This document shows, piece after piece, positions 12,577 through 24,346 of a stretch of 64,000 bases of DNA. The DNA comes from Rebecca billardiae RCC1528 (taxonomy: Eukaryota; Haptophyta). The DNA lies in assembly GCA_965240325.2 (NCBI GenBank), contig OZ251227.1, forward strand, positions 1,240,001 through 1,304,000, in the 5' to 3' direction. Made by a program: the position numbers and the translations under genes. Under the pieces are notes generated by a model that worked only from the letters and a program-made list of their open reading frames with translations, had not been told where the DNA came from and made no database searches. Every line of letters begins with the position of its first letter. Position 1 is the first letter of the stretch.

Positions 12577-13171
12577 CCCGTCGGTCCGTCGTCGTCCGGG
12601 GGCCGACGAGTCGACGAGTCGTCGTCCGCGATCATCACTGATAATGCTGTGCGCTGCGCTCAGCAAAAACGTGCTACCGCTGCTTATACTATATAGTAGA
12701 ATACGACGACGACTGCTAGCAGTTGAGTACTGACAAACCATAGCAGATAGTTACCGCCCTCGTCTGCTGATGAATGAATCGTAGTCGTCAGTGAATGTCA
12801 TCGTCTCAGACTCAGTGACGAATGTCTGATTGACTGAGACTGAGTAGCCAGCAGGCCCATCGGAGGCTTCATGACCATGTAGTCCGCCGGTCGGCACTGA
12901 ATGGCCGGCAGGTTGGTCCGAGGCGGCCCCCGCGGGGCGCGGGAATCCGGAGCGGCGGCCCCCTGGCGTGCGTATCGTCTTGCTATCTAAACTGCTTAAC
13001 CTGGTGTACGCGTGTCACGGTCGTCTCGGCGGCTGTAATGTTGCGGGCGAGGCCGATCGAGGACGATACTCGATAGGACGACTGCTTTGGCGTGTTCCTT
13101 CGGCTTGGCTTCGCAGGCTCAGTGGCGTGCCGCGCGCGGGCGTGGCCATGGTGGGCGCTGCCCACCGTCGA
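12577..13171. other. Intergenic between convergent genes, nothing recognised
   Basis: This stretch holds the 3' flanks of the LRR gene (+) and the dioxygenase gene (-). There are a few ACTGACTGA-like simple stretches around 12780-12850 but no coding or RNA feature I can support. Confidence 0.5.
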
Positions 13172-14665
13172 CTAGTTCAAGCCCGCATCGGCGCGCCGGC
13201 AGTCCGGGATCAGCGTGCCACGCCCAGGCACGGCGGCCGCGGCCGCCGGCGCCAGCGTGGAGGAGCCGCAGGGCACGGGGTTCGTTGCCAGCGGCTTGGT
13301 GCGCTCGCCGGTGCGTGCGGCGGCGGCGGCGGCGCGGCCTAAGCGCAGCGCTCTGCACCGCCCAGGCCGATCCAGCTCGACGATCACGACCGAGCGCGCG
13401 AACGCACCGAGGTGCTCGCCCTTGTGGATCGAGTTTGTGTCGAACACAAAGCCGCCGCCCCCGCGCCCGCCCATCGGCACCACGTCGTGCGCCGCGCGGA
13501 CCCACGCGTCGTCGAAGCGCGAGTCCTGCACCCACGCCGCACTCCACCACACGTGGTCGTGCGTGCCGCGCGCGACGAGGGTGGGCCGGCCCGCGGCGGG
13601 GTCCACGTCGTGCAGGAAGATGAAGAGCTTGAGCCGCCGGCCCGCCCGGTCGTGGTGCCAGTGGCTGGAGACGTAGCCCTCGTGCCCGCTCATGTTGGCC
13701 GCGAGGCGCAACAGGAGGTAACCGAACGAGCAGCAGCCGCCGCGCGCCGACGCGCCGCGGACGGCGGGCGTTGCGGTGTGCGCAGGGTTGAGGTACGCGC
13801 GCACCGCGCGCACGAGCGACTCGTTCGCCAGCAGCGGCGCCAGCAGCCGCTCGACCTCCGGCGCGTGCGCTTTCACGGTCGGCGCCCAGCCCGCCGCCGA
13901 GCTCGACTGCCGTTCGGCCGCCCGGTCCAGCGCCCGCATCGCGACGCGCCGGAGCCGCCCGAAGTCGAGCGGCGCCCAGCGGTCGACGAGGACGAAGCCG
14001 TCGCGGGCGAGCCCGTCGTACAGCAAGCTCGCGCCCGCGCCCGCCGCCCCGTCGCCCAGCTGCGCGCGCACGGCGCGCTCGGCGGTGGTGCGCGCCTCGG
14101 TGTCAAGCGCCCAGAACGCCTCGCTCAGCTGGTGCGTGCTCGCGCCGAGGGTGGCCACGGGCCAGCTGGCGAAGGCACGCGCGGGCGCGCTGAGGTTTGT
14201 CACGGACGACCAGTCCGGGTCGTCGTAGTACGCGTCGCGCAGCGCGCGCAGCGGCGCCCAGCCGAGCACATCCTCGGAGCTGCTTGAGTTGCTCTGCCGG
14301 CGGCGCGCGAACGGCACGCGCGCATCGAGGCCGAGCGCACCGGCGACGAAGCCGTCGGCCGTGGCCTCGAGCATCAGTCGAACGAGCGTCGCATTCTCGC
14401 GCAAGCGTGCGCACAGCTGCTCCTTGCGCGCCGCGTACAGCTCGGCCATGATGGCACGCGGCACGACGGCAGTCTCTGCTTTTGCGCCCGTCTGCGGCAG
14501 CTTGGTCATGATGGGGGCGTCCACGAATGCCCGGGACTCGCGCTCCGCGAACGGCATGGGCACACCCATCAGGCTCGGTGCGAGGCACGCCTTCGACGCA
14601 TCCGTCACCGGCGTGGCCACAGCGGCTGCCGCGGCCGCTGCCATCAGCAAGCAGGCTGCCGCCAT
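13172..14665 (-). CDS. Secretory 2-oxoglutarate/Fe(II) dioxygenase-like (PhyH-like) protein
   Basis: This is a single open frame; the ATG at 14665 is chosen because it opens a hydrophobic signal peptide (MAAACLLMAAAAAAAVATPV). An in-frame upstream ATG at 14893 would add 76 basic, non-conserved residues. The product is 497 aa. The C-terminal half has a double-stranded beta-helix iron site: H337-x-D339 within SSHWHHDRAG, distal H414 in NSIHKGEH, and R424 about ten residues later, where 2-oxoglutarate binds in phytanoyl-CoA-dioxygenase-like enzymes. Several N-x-S/T sequons (NATLV, NLSAP, NESLV) fit an ER/Golgi or secreted protein. The substrate cannot be inferred. The tail after residue 435 is low-complexity. 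Confidence 0.75.
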   Translation of the reverse strand: MAAACLLMAAAAAAAVATPVTDASKACLAPSLMGVPMPFAERESRAFVDAPIMTKLPQTGAKAETAVVPRAIMAELYAARKEQLCARLRENATLVRLMLEATADGFVAGALGLDARVPFARRRQSNSSSSEDVLGWAPLRALRDAYYDDPDWSSVTNLSAPARAFASWPVATLGASTHQLSEAFWALDTEARTTAERAVRAQLGDGAAGAGASLLYDGLARDGFVLVDRWAPLDFGRLRRVAMRALDRAAERQSSSAAGWAPTVKAHAPEVERLLAPLLANESLVRAVRAYLNPAHTATPAVRGASARGGCCSFGYLLLRLAANMSGHEGYVSSHWHHDRAGRRLKLFIFLHDVDPAAGRPTLVARGTHDHVWWSAAWVQDSRFDDAWVRAAHDVVPMGGRGGGGFVFDTNSIHKGEHLGAFARSVVIVELDRPGRCRALRLGRAAAAAARTGERTKPLATNPVPCGSSTLAPAAAAAVPGRGTLIPDCRRADAGLN

Positions 14666-16241
14666 AAGCCCCGCCACTTTTTGAGCCCTGTTTGAGCCTA
14701 CTTTGGGCGGCTTGGTGCGAGGTGGTGAGTGGCGGGCGCACGGCGGACGCGTCAGACGCGTAGGCGCGGTCGAGTAGCCCCGCCCCCCGCCACGCGCCAG
14801 CCCCGTCCGTCCGCTGTGCGCGCGTGAACCTCGGCAGCGCGAGGGCGGTGTGCACCTGATGGCGAGCCACTCGAAGGGACGACCAAACCCCATCGCTAAA
14901 AGGAGTAAAATAAGCTATTGGGGTTCAGACGTGCAATCCAGCCGAATCGGAAATCCGGCGAGGGTGACGGAAGGTCCCGGTCTGATTCCGATTCCCGTCC
15001 GTGGCGTTGTCGATCCCAGCGCTGCGGACCAATCATTTGGAATTAAAGTTTGCCTCGGTTTTGGTCGTCCTCCCGGTAGCTTTTGGTCGTCCCTTCGCTC
15101 GGCTCGCCGCGCCGCTGGGGAGAAAAGCAAAGTGGCAGGGGCTTATGGGGAGCCGCCAGGCGCCAGGAGGTCCGAAGGGGTTTTGCCCCGCGGCGCAGCC
15201 CTTGCAGGTCGGGGCAAGCTCTGGCGGAGCGTGACAGCCTGGCACTCCGCTGGACCAGACCACCCTTGCCGCTGGTGAGCAGGGGCCCGGGAACGCCCTC
15301 GTAGATCGGCGGGCGATTTTGCCCGAGCCCTCGGTTTTAGCGCGCGCCTATTGGCATACTTAATTACTGTGCATTAATTAGTAGTACTTCTGACTTCATT
15401 GCCATGGCACGCTTTGAGTCGTAGCGCGTACAGTTGACTAAGATTAAGAGACGCACACAGCTCAGGCAGGCGTCAGGCGAGATTAGGCCCGTGGCCGTAT
15501 GTAGCCGGTAGCAGCATTACCATTTACTACTGCAGCTCACGGTCCGTGCGCGGAGGCTCTGAGCAAGGCCAAGGGTGAAGACTGAAGGGAGCAAGGGACT
15601 CCCTTGCTCTGAGCGGGTCAGAAGACTGTTACAATACACTGTCAACGGTGCCAATGATACACGCCTGGCACTGGCTGTGGCGGACGTGGCAGTAGTGGGA
15701 ATACTCGCGCGCGACTATATTTAAATACGCTATAAGCAGTATAGTATTAGATCGTAGTGATCCTCAATCAGAGTGACGATGCTGCGAACAGTGACGTATG
15801 GTAAGGGAGGGGACTCTGGGGAGGCCCGGGGAAGGCCGCTCCGCCGAGTCAGGGAGGGCTCAGACTGGCCGCCTCCGAGTCGGACACGGTTGCGGGCCTG
15901 GCCGCTCTGGGACTGGGAGGCCGGCGCTACCCACTTACACTAACACTCCCGGATACTACCAGCCGGCGTCTACGGTCTGTCCAGCGGCCCGGGCGTCCAG
16001 CCGCGGCGGTATGCCAGCGCTAATAAACCGCGCCAGCGCGCCCTTGCGGCCCGCCACGGGCCGGCCCGGGGTGACCGGTGAGCGGACCGCCATTCACGCT
16101 GAGCCTGAGTCCGCGCACGCGCATCTTGCGGCTGCAGCGCAGTCGTCAGCATTGAATGACAATGCACGCGTGTAGCTACATAGTAATACTATCATGTGTC
16201 ATACTGTGAGCCTACTGGAGGCTGGATGCACCCTGAGTGAG
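14666..16241. other. Intergenic, no gene supported
   Basis: This stretch holds the 5' flank of the dioxygenase gene and the 3' flank of the hydrolase gene. It contains the second copy (15431-15484) of the roughly 45-bp repeat at 6101-6145 and an AT-rich patch near 15715-15760. Open frames at 14850-15304 and 15798-16175 show no recognisable protein. Confidence 0.5.
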
Positions 16242-17183
16242 CTATGCCTGTGCGTCTAGCCAATCCGCGATGCGGTCGGCCACCGTGTCCCAGCCGGGGA
16301 TGAGCATCACGTCGTGGCCCATGGCCGCGATCATCTCAGGCTTCACGCCGTAGAACTCCGCCGTCTCCGCGACGCCGTCCGCATCCACGACCGCGTCAAG
16401 CTCCGCGCCGAGCACGAGCATTGGCGGGCAGCGCTCGACCCAGTCGGCGCGCCTGCCGCTCGCGTCGGCGCGCAGCGACGGGAGCTTCCGGTTGAAGTCG
16501 AAGACGTCGAGGGTGCACGCGGAGTCCGCTTTAAAGCGATCCATGTACCCCTGCACCTCCGCGTCGGGCAGCGCGTCCGAGAAGAAGAGGGCCGACGCGT
16601 CGCGCACTGAGCTCGCGGCGGTCTTGGCGACGAATGCCCGCGTGATGCGCAGCGCCGCGAGCGGCGTGCGGCGCAAGAAGCGCATCGTCATGCGGCCATT
16701 GCCGGAGGGCGGGACGGAGCAAAGGAGCACAGACGCCGCCACCTCGGGCTCGCCCCGCTCCATCAGCTTCTGCACGTACGCGCCGCCGAACGAGTGGCCG
16801 ACGAGCGCGGGCGGCGCGCGGACCACCTCGCGCACAAACGTGCTGAGGTCGTCCACGTGCTCGTCGATGCCAATCTTGCGCGGCTCGGGCTCGGCCGAGG
16901 CCGACGTACCTCGCAGGCTGATGGCGTACGCGTCATACCCGCGCGCGGCGAAGCGCTCGAGCCAGTGCTCCGCGAAGCACCACGAGCCGTGAAACGTGCC
17001 GTGGCAGAAGACGACCGGAGGGCGCGGGCGCGAGGCCGGAGCCGCGCGCGCGAGGGAGTACTCCATGCGCAGCGCGCGGCCGGGTAGATCGACCACGTCC
17101 GACACGACCGTGCCCAACGCGCGGCGCGGCGCCGCGAGCAGCGCAAGCGCGAGTGCCCACGGCTTGCCCATAGATGTCGCCAT
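16242..17183 (-). CDS. Alpha/beta hydrolase, probably secretory or organellar
   Basis: The start at 17183 is preferred (GCGATGG context) and gives a hydrophobic leader MATSMGKPWALALALLAA; upstream in-frame ATG 17276 is possible but adds 31 unlike residues. The product is 313 aa. It shows the alpha/beta-hydrolase signatures: oxyanion loop FCHGTFHGSW (residues 59-68), nucleophile elbow VGHSFGG with Ser131, Asp263 in GAELDAVVD and His290 in AMGHDVML, a complete catalytic triad. It resembles plant/cyanobacterial serine hydrolases of the lysophospholipase-like type; the substrate is unknown. It is divergent from the EF-hand gene 217 bp away. Confidence 0.85.
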   Translation of the reverse strand: MATSMGKPWALALALLAAPRRALGTVVSDVVDLPGRALRMEYSLARAAPASRPRPPVVFCHGTFHGSWCFAEHWLERFAARGYDAYAISLRGTSASAEPEPRKIGIDEHVDDLSTFVREVVRAPPALVGHSFGGAYVQKLMERGEPEVAASVLLCSVPPSGNGRMTMRFLRRTPLAALRITRAFVAKTAASSVRDASALFFSDALPDAEVQGYMDRFKADSACTLDVFDFNRKLPSLRADASGRRADWVERCPPMLVLGAELDAVVDADGVAETAEFYGVKPEMIAAMGHDVMLIPGWDTVADRIADWLDAQA

Positions 17184-17400
17184 CGCCGAGGCAGCAGCGG
17201 AGCAGCCGAGCAGCCTGCTCGAAAGCTGTGGCTCCAGCACCGGACATTCGCGCCGTGAGACTCCGGATTTGACCAACGGTCGTCAGCTGGCGAGAAATAA
17301 ACGCGCGTGGCCGCGCTAAAACTGAAAAATGGTCGTCGGTCGACATTGTCAGGCTGAGGCTTGCTCAGCACCCGCGCGCACGGGCAAGCCGGCGGCGACC
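17184..17400. promoter_or_regulatory. Putative bidirectional promoter (hydrolase / EF-hand protein)
   Basis: Only 217 bp separate the two divergent start codons, so both core promoters and 5' UTRs must lie here. No clear TATA box was seen. Inferred from layout only. Confidence 0.4.
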
Positions 17401-20400
17401 ATGGATCGCGCGGAGATGCGCAAGCGAGTCAACAGGCTCAAGGAGCAGGCGCCCCGCCCGGTCGAAGCGCCCGCGTCCTCAGTGTCGCCTACACCGCCGT
17501 CCCCACCACCGCTCAGCGTGCCGCCGCCGACTACGCCGTCGCCGCCGACACCAACACCTGCGCCGCCGCCGCCGCCGCCCCATGGCGACAGCCCCGCCCC
17601 GCGCCGGCCGCGCATTCGGGCGATGCGCGGAGACGCGAGCCCGCCGGCAGCAAAGGCAGCGGCGCCCGACGCATTTGAGCTCGTGCCGCCGCGCGTCGAG
17701 TCGAGGCATGGCTCGCTCTCCTCCGGCCGCAACGGCGTGCACCGCACGCTCGCCCCTGCGAATGGCTACTCGCGCCTCGACGACGCGCTGGGCGATGAGG
17801 AGGCAGGCCTGGCGCGCGGGGCGCCGGCCACGGCGCCCGCCGAGGCCGTGCTCGCGCCCAAGCCGCACCCGGACTACGGCCCGTCGGCCGGGACGATCCG
17901 GCAGCGCTGCCGGCTGCGCGTGATCTGGTGGTGCCTCACGATCGGCACGGTGTGGGTGCTGATCGCGCTCGTGCGCATGCCGCTGCTCGAGGTGGACGCG
18001 GACCGCACGTTCGACCCGTCGCGCAAGCTCAACGTCGAGGTGTCGGGCTGCGACGTGCACATCCTGCCCGCGGAGCCCGGCTCGGCCGCGCGCGTGCGGC
18101 TGCAGGGCATGCTGAGCAGGACGCGCGCCGAGTGGCTCGCGAGCTCGGACCGGTTCGGCGCTCGGAGCGACGACGGGACGGGCAGCGTTTACTACCTGCG
18201 CGCGTGGAGCTCGGCGGACTGCCGCCGGCTGCCCTTCATGCAGTGCGCCGAGTCGTGCCTCGTCACCCTCTCCATCCCGCACGGCGTCGTCCCTGCCGAG
18301 CTGCACGTCAGCCAGGCGGAGACGGACGAGAGCCCGTGGCTGCAGCTGCGCGCGCGCGACGTCGAGCTGGGCACGCTGCGCGTGCGCGGGAACGCGGGGC
18401 AGTTCTGGGACGTGACCGGGCCGACGCTGGACGTGGGGCTGCAGCGCGTGGCCATCCGCGACGCGCTCCTCGTCAGCCTCTCGGGAGGCTCGATGCGGTG
18501 CGATGAGTGCGACATCGCACCCGGCGCCACCGTCGACGTGCGCACGCGCGCTGGCTCGATCGCCATGGATGCGCTCTGGCCGGCAGCCGAGCGCGCGCCC
18601 TCCGCGGGCGGCGAGCAGACGTACGTGCCGGCGGTGCAGATGCACCTGCACCAGCCGATGAACTACATGTGCGTCGCCGCCGAGACGCCAGCCGGTGGCC
18701 AGCGCGCGGGCGCGCCGCTCGTGAACCGCAGCGGCGGTGCCGCGGAGGCCGGAGCGGCCGAGCCGGCTGCGGGCGCCCCCTCGGCGGGCGGCGCGTGGGC
18801 CGACGCTTTCGAGACGGAGATCGTGCCCGACAGCGACCCGTGGGAGTCGTGCTCCTCGGACTGGCACATGGGGGGCACCTTTGAGCTCTTCGACAAGAAC
18901 AGAGACGCGTTCGTGGACAGGGCCGAGTTCCTGCGCGCGCTCGACTCGATCCCATACTGCTGCGGCGCGGAGGACTGCCCGCACGCCTCCGACTGCGAGC
19001 CCGTGTCTTGGAAAGTGTTCCCAGCACTCTCCGCGCCGCTCCCCGCGCCGAGCGGCGCGGGGCTGAGCGGCCAGTTCGGGCTGCTGTCCGTCTCGGCGTT
19101 CATGCGCTCGCTGATGCGGTACAACCTCTCCGGCCTCGTCCCGAATTGCTTCGACCGCGTGGTTGTCGAGGCGGTGCCGCTCGATCCCGACGCGAGAGCG
19201 GCGCGCAGCGTGGCGCGCGGCGCGGGGCCGGGCGGTGCGGATGGGGGCGCCGCCGCGGGCGGCCTCCGGCGGCGGCGGCACGGCGCGGGCACGCGTGTGA
19301 ACGTGGGTATCGGCGTCGGCGGCGCGACCGTGCGCGGGCGCGCGTCCCTCCGGCGCATGCTGCGCGAGCGGCGCCGACGTTGGCACGACGCACGTGCGGA
19401 TGAGCGGGGCGGCAGCGATGCCGATGGCGGCGGCGGCGGCGGTGGTGACGGCAGCGGAACGGGTGCGGGCGACGCGCTGCGCCGCCCGCTCGGCGCGGGG
19501 GCGGCCGACGCCATCGGCTGCGCGGCGGCTGGAGGCGACGGCTGCGAGCCGCACTACCCAGCACCCTCAGCACGCGCGCCTCCGACGCCTCCGCCCTCGC
19601 CCTCGCCGAGCGAGCCGCCGATGGCGCCGCCGCCGCCGCCGGCCCCGCCGCCGCAGCCGCCCGCGCCGCCGCTCGCGCCGGCGGTGTGGGCTGGGCTCGA
19701 GGCGCTGGGCGGGCAGATCCACGTGTCCGTCCGCGCGCGGCACTCGCACTGGCGCGCCTCTGAGCGCGGCTCCGCCTCGAGCGGGCTCTACGGCGGCGGC
19801 TCGAGCTCGGCGTGGCCGCCTCACACCGCCTCGGACGGCGCGCGCTTCTACGCGCCGCCTGATCGGTACGCTGGCATCCGGATGCTCGCCGCCGACGCGC
19901 GGCACCTCTCGGCGGAGGTGGGCGCGCAGTACGGCGACCTGAGCTCGAGCTCGCACGCGTTCGTCGTCTTCGACGTCCCCGCCGCGCCGGGCATCCCCCG
20001 CTCGCTCTGGGTCTACGCCACCGCGCCCATCTTCCACGTGCTCGAGCCGGCGACGCTCGCGCACCTCTCGCTGGGGACGCTTGTGCCCACGCTGCTGCGC
20101 TACCGCGTGCGCTTCCACAGCACGGGCTGCGAGGCAAACCTCACGCTGGGCGCGGAGAGGCAGGGGTCGTGCGGCGCGCTGTACATGCCGGCGGGGCAGT
20201 CCACCGCGGCGCTGGACGCGGTGTGCTCCGAGGCCGAGTACCCGGACCAGACGGCGCGGCTGGCGCAGGTGTACGACGGGCTCGTGCGCGCCATCAAGTC
20301 GGACGCGCTCGACACGCGCCGGCTGCGCGGCCAGGTGCTGCTCGTCGGCCCGCCCTCGCACGACAGCTCGTACTGGTGGCTCAACGAGCCCGGCTCGAAC

Positions 20401-20693
20401 CAGCACTCGCTGTACGAGTTCAGCTACTCCACGCAGACGGGCGAGCACACGGTGGTGCCGCTGCGCGCGTCCCGCCTCTCGGCGCTGATCCACCTGGCCG
20501 TGCTGCTGTCCGTGTTTGCGTCGCTCATCGTCGCCGGCTGCGGCGCGCACGGCGTGTACATCGGCGCGCACGCGATCCTGCACCGCGCGGCGTCGGCGCA
20601 GCGCTCCAAGCTGCGCATGCTCTCCGCCAAGGGGCTGCCGCTCGAGGAGTTCTCCGGCGCGAGCGGCGAGGAGGGCGCGGCGGAGCGGCGGCT

Positions 20694-20724
<31 letters not shown>

Positions 20725-23269
20725 ATCGACGGCATCAGCGCCGGACGGGCCGTGCTGCGAGGCGCGCCCGACCTTGCGGTGCTGCGCGCGCCGCTCTCGT
20801 TCATCTCGGTCGTGTTCATCGCCCCGCTCCGGCGCCGCTTCACGCCCTCGCTCACGCGCTTCGTCGACGACGCATGCGAGCTGGACGAGATCCTGCACTT
20901 CGGCGGCAAGGAGATTGTGGTGCGGCGCCGGGCCAAGCCGAGGCGCGCGGCCGCGCCCAAGCGCGCGCCCAGCACAATCAAGCGACCGCCCTTGGAAGCC
21001 GGCCCGGCGGCCGCGCCGGCCGGCGCCGCCGAGCCCTCGCCGGCCGCGGCGGATGAGCGCGCCGCCGCCGCCGCCGCCGCGGACGGCGGCCCCGGCCGCT
21101 CCGTCGTGCTGATGAGCCAGCTGGTCGGCGCGTACGAGCTGTACTGCTTCCAGCACGACCTCGAGATCCTCGGCTCGCACGTGGCGGTGGCGCGCGCGCT
21201 CATCTCCGAGTTCAACTGCCGCGTGTGCGCCGCGACGGCGACGCACTACTTTGGGCTGGCGTGGCGCGCGGTGGCGCCGACGCCCGCGCCGGCGGCGCCG
21301 CTGCGGGCGGGGCGCGTCTCCGAGCGCGAGCTCGTGCGCGCGTTCGTGCGGGAGCGCTGCGTGCTCGCATCGCCGAGCGCGCGGCGCGCGCTGGCCGCGG
21401 ACGGCGGCGGCGGCGACGGCGGCAGCGGCGCGCTTCGGGACGCGGCGGCAGAGCCGGCGGAGGCGGCGGCGGCCCTCGCGCCTGTCGCGCCGCGCGGCTG
21501 CTTTGTGACGGCCGAGCCGGTCGCCGGGCTCAGCTCGCAGCCGGGCTTCGTGCCCGAGCTGCGCGCGTGGTGCGAGGCGCGCGGCGTGCCGGCGCCGTCG
21601 GACGCGGCGCGCGTGGCCGTTCTGGCCGAGCTGGGCGTGGGCGTGTCCGAGGCGGTGGTGCGCACGGTGCACGGGGTCCGGCTGCGCGAGACGCCGCGGC
21701 CGCGCTCGCTCACGTGCGGCCGCTTCGTGATGGAGGGCCTCACGGTGCTCGCGCACTTCTGGCTCCTCGTGCTGCCTGGGCTCGCGGTGCTCTCCACCTC
21801 AGTGTACGCGCAGGAGGTGTTCATCCGCACGGACGCGACGCGCCAGCCGCTGCTGTGGCAGCACGCGTTCGAGAGGACCAAGGAGGGCGGGCTGCTGTGG
21901 CTGCAGTCGCTGCTCAACTCGGGCCGGCGGCAGGTGGTCGCGACGGTGCGCTTCGAGATCCTCGAGCAGATTCTCTTCGTGTGCTTCACGCTGGTGCACA
22001 TGCTGCTGCATTACCTCGGACGGCCGCGCGCGCGAGGGCTGCTCGCGTGGTGCGCGCGCACGCTCGACTCCCTGTATGGCCTCCTCCTGGGCGCTCACGT
22101 CGTGCTGCTGCTCTTCCACGTCACGCTCAACCTCACGTGGTCAGCGCGCACGGACGCGCGCCGTTCGCGTGCTGCGCCCGGCTCGCGCGCCGGGCGCTGC
22201 CCGGACGCCGCCGAGCGGCTCAGGAGCGCGCGGCTTGGCGCGCGGCCCCGCGCTGCGCGGGCTTGCGCGCACGCGCGCGCGGGCGCCGCCGCCGACCGAC
22301 GTGCCGCCACCCGGCACCTCCGCCCGCCCGCCTCCCGCGCCGACGCAGGTGCCTGCTCGCGGCGATCCTCGACCCACACCACTTCCTGCCCGCGGGCACG
22401 GCCGTGGTGGTGGGCGTGGCCGTGGTGATCACGACGCAGCGAGACCTCGTCGCGGCCGCGGCCGTGCTCCGACAGCGCCTCTCCGCGGCCTTCCACTCGC
22501 TGCTGCACGTGCGCGCGCGCGAGGTCGCGCGCGGCACGGCATGCGCAGGGCGTGCGTGCTGCCCCGTCGCCGCCGCCCGTGCCGCGGCTCCGCCTCCCGA
22601 CGCGCGTCGCACCCGACACGCGCCGCGTCGCCCACCGCACCGCGCGCGCGCGTGCGCGTGCAGGACGCACTGCGCACGGCTCGGAGGCATCACGAGCCGG
22701 GAGCCGAGCCCTTGCCATCGGCGGCGGCGGCCGAGCCGTCGTCCGAGGAGCAGCGCACGGTGCGCGCGGCCGACGTGTTCAGCCTGCTCACTGCCGAGTC
22801 CGACTCGCTCACCCTCGAGTTCGACTCGTTCGTCGAGCTGTTCTCGCAGCTGGACGTCAACCTGTCCGAGGCGCGCAAGGAGCAGCTCTTCGCCTTCATG
22901 GACTCGACGGGCGACGGGCACATCGACCAGAAGGAGTTCGAGGACGGGTGGGACTTCCTCGTCGAGCAGATGATCGAGGAGGCCGCCGAGTCGATGGGGC
23001 TCTCGGGCGCGCGCATCGTGCTCGCGCTGCTCGCCACGGTGATGTGGCTGGTCTCGATGTTCGCGTTCATCTTCCTCGCCGTGCAGGGGTGGTTCACGCA
23101 GGGCTCGTTCGCCTCGACCGTGCAGTCCATCTTCATCTGCACCTCGGGCGTGATGGTCAAGATGATTCGCTCCAGGTCGGTGAGCGAGCAGTCGGAGAGG
23201 GTCGACGAGCTCGTGCGCGCCATCACTGATCGCGTGGACGCGGCGGGCGATTCCAGCCGGCAGCGCTAA
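17401..23269 (+). CDS. Giant multi-pass membrane protein with two EF-hands, three exons
   Basis: The start ATG at 17401 has a strong GCGACCATGG context. Exons are 17401-22139, 22349-22508 and 22664-23269; the product is about 1834 aa. The first donor may instead be at 22137 (one codon shorter) and the second at 22524; all keep frame. The N-terminus is Pro-rich, then a membrane helix (IWWCLTIGTVWVLIALV), then a large extracellular or luminal region with many Cys and an EF-hand loop from residue 498 (DKNRDAFVDRAE). More helices follow near nt 20480-20580 and 21720-22140, the exon 2 segment TAVVVGVAVVITT, a canonical EF-hand loop DSTGDGHIDQKE at about residue 1713, and a last helix (VLALLATVMWLVSMFAFIF). 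This is the layout of a Ca2+-responsive membrane protein or channel-like family; no pore signature was identified. Confidence 0.8.
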
Positions 23270-24220
23270 TCAGACCGCGCGCCATCATCACTGACGATAT
23301 ACTACTACAGTCCCCTCAACAATTGGTTACCCTTGTGTTTAGCTGTCTATACCAGCTCAGTCACTGTTTGAGGCCCACTGCTGCATGCTATCTGTTACTG
23401 CACCTATAGCCCTCACAGACCAGGTGGGTATGAGCTGGGCGGGTGTGTGGGCTGAGTCAGTCAGATAAATTGAATGCAGGTGCACAACCGGCTGACGGGT
23501 GCTGCGCGGGGGTGCTGGACCACCACGAGGGCAGGCTGGGATGGAAATTCACCCCCTGAGCAGGCTATGGGCTGGCTGGCTGGGAGTGTAGCAGCTGTAT
23601 AGTGGGCCCTGGCGCTGCAGCTGGATGGCCTTTGATACTGCCTAGCAGCCAGCCTAGCAGCACAGCCTGGCGTGAGCAGTGCGGTTTCAGTGCGCAGGCC
23701 ACGTCTCTGCGGGTGGTGGTCGGGGAATGGCCACCACAGTGCACCAGATGCACCTAGCCTGCCAGCGGCCCACCTGCTGATTGGGTATGCCCTGTAGCAC
23801 AGCACACGAGGCTCCGCCGAAAATCAGCGGCGCGCTGTGCTACAGGCTGGGCTGAAAGGGGTGTGGGAGCCAGTCGAGAGCCTGTCGGCCACTGTCACGT
23901 CCGAGCTGGCCGGCTTCACGTGCTGCCCAGAGGAGTCCTCCAATTGTCACTCACCCGGCTGAAGTCATGATGGGTGGGTGCAGCTCGACCGAATGGAGAG
24001 TGCTGGGGCCGCAGGTGCCCGTCATGCAAGCCTAGGCGGCCAGGAGAAGGTGTGATGTGCAGGTGTGCTCTCCATAGGGTAATTTATTGTTGAGAGGACT
24101 GTACGTATGCTGTCGTACTGTACAGTTTATTTTTTTTAACGTGCGTAATAAGGCTCACGGCGGCAGGTTGCCGCGCCATCCTTCATTGCACGCTCAGTAG
24201 TACTTAGTGTACAGCATCTT
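23270..24220. other. Intergenic, no gene seen
   Basis: Moderate-GC spacer with no recognisable protein. Minus-strand frames at 23461-23805 lack any familiar motif. AT-rich patch near 24110-24140. Confidence 0.5.
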
Positions 24221-24346
24221 ATGGCCCGCGGTGTAGGGCGGAGCGCGTAGCGTGGAGCCCCGCCGGGGGCCCTCACTACGTTGTCAAAAAGATCTTTTGA
24301 TCAAAGAAAAGGGGACGGGGGACGATTTTGAGGGCTGTCGGAGGGT
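24221..24346 (+). repeat. Short interspersed hairpin repeat (type 3), copy 2
   Basis: It starts ATGGCCCGCGGTGTAGGG, then CGTGGAGCCCCGCCGGGGGC, CTCACTACGTTGTCAAAAAG, overlapping palindromes AAAAGATCTTTT and TTTGATCAAA, then GGGGACGGGGGACGATTTT. It is more diverged than copies 1 and 3, and its GC-rich arms pair less well. Confidence 0.7.

Noticed and set aside
14666-14893. Upstream extension of the dioxygenase to the ATG at 14893
   Set aside because: The added residues are basic and low-complexity and would bury the clear signal peptide at 14665.
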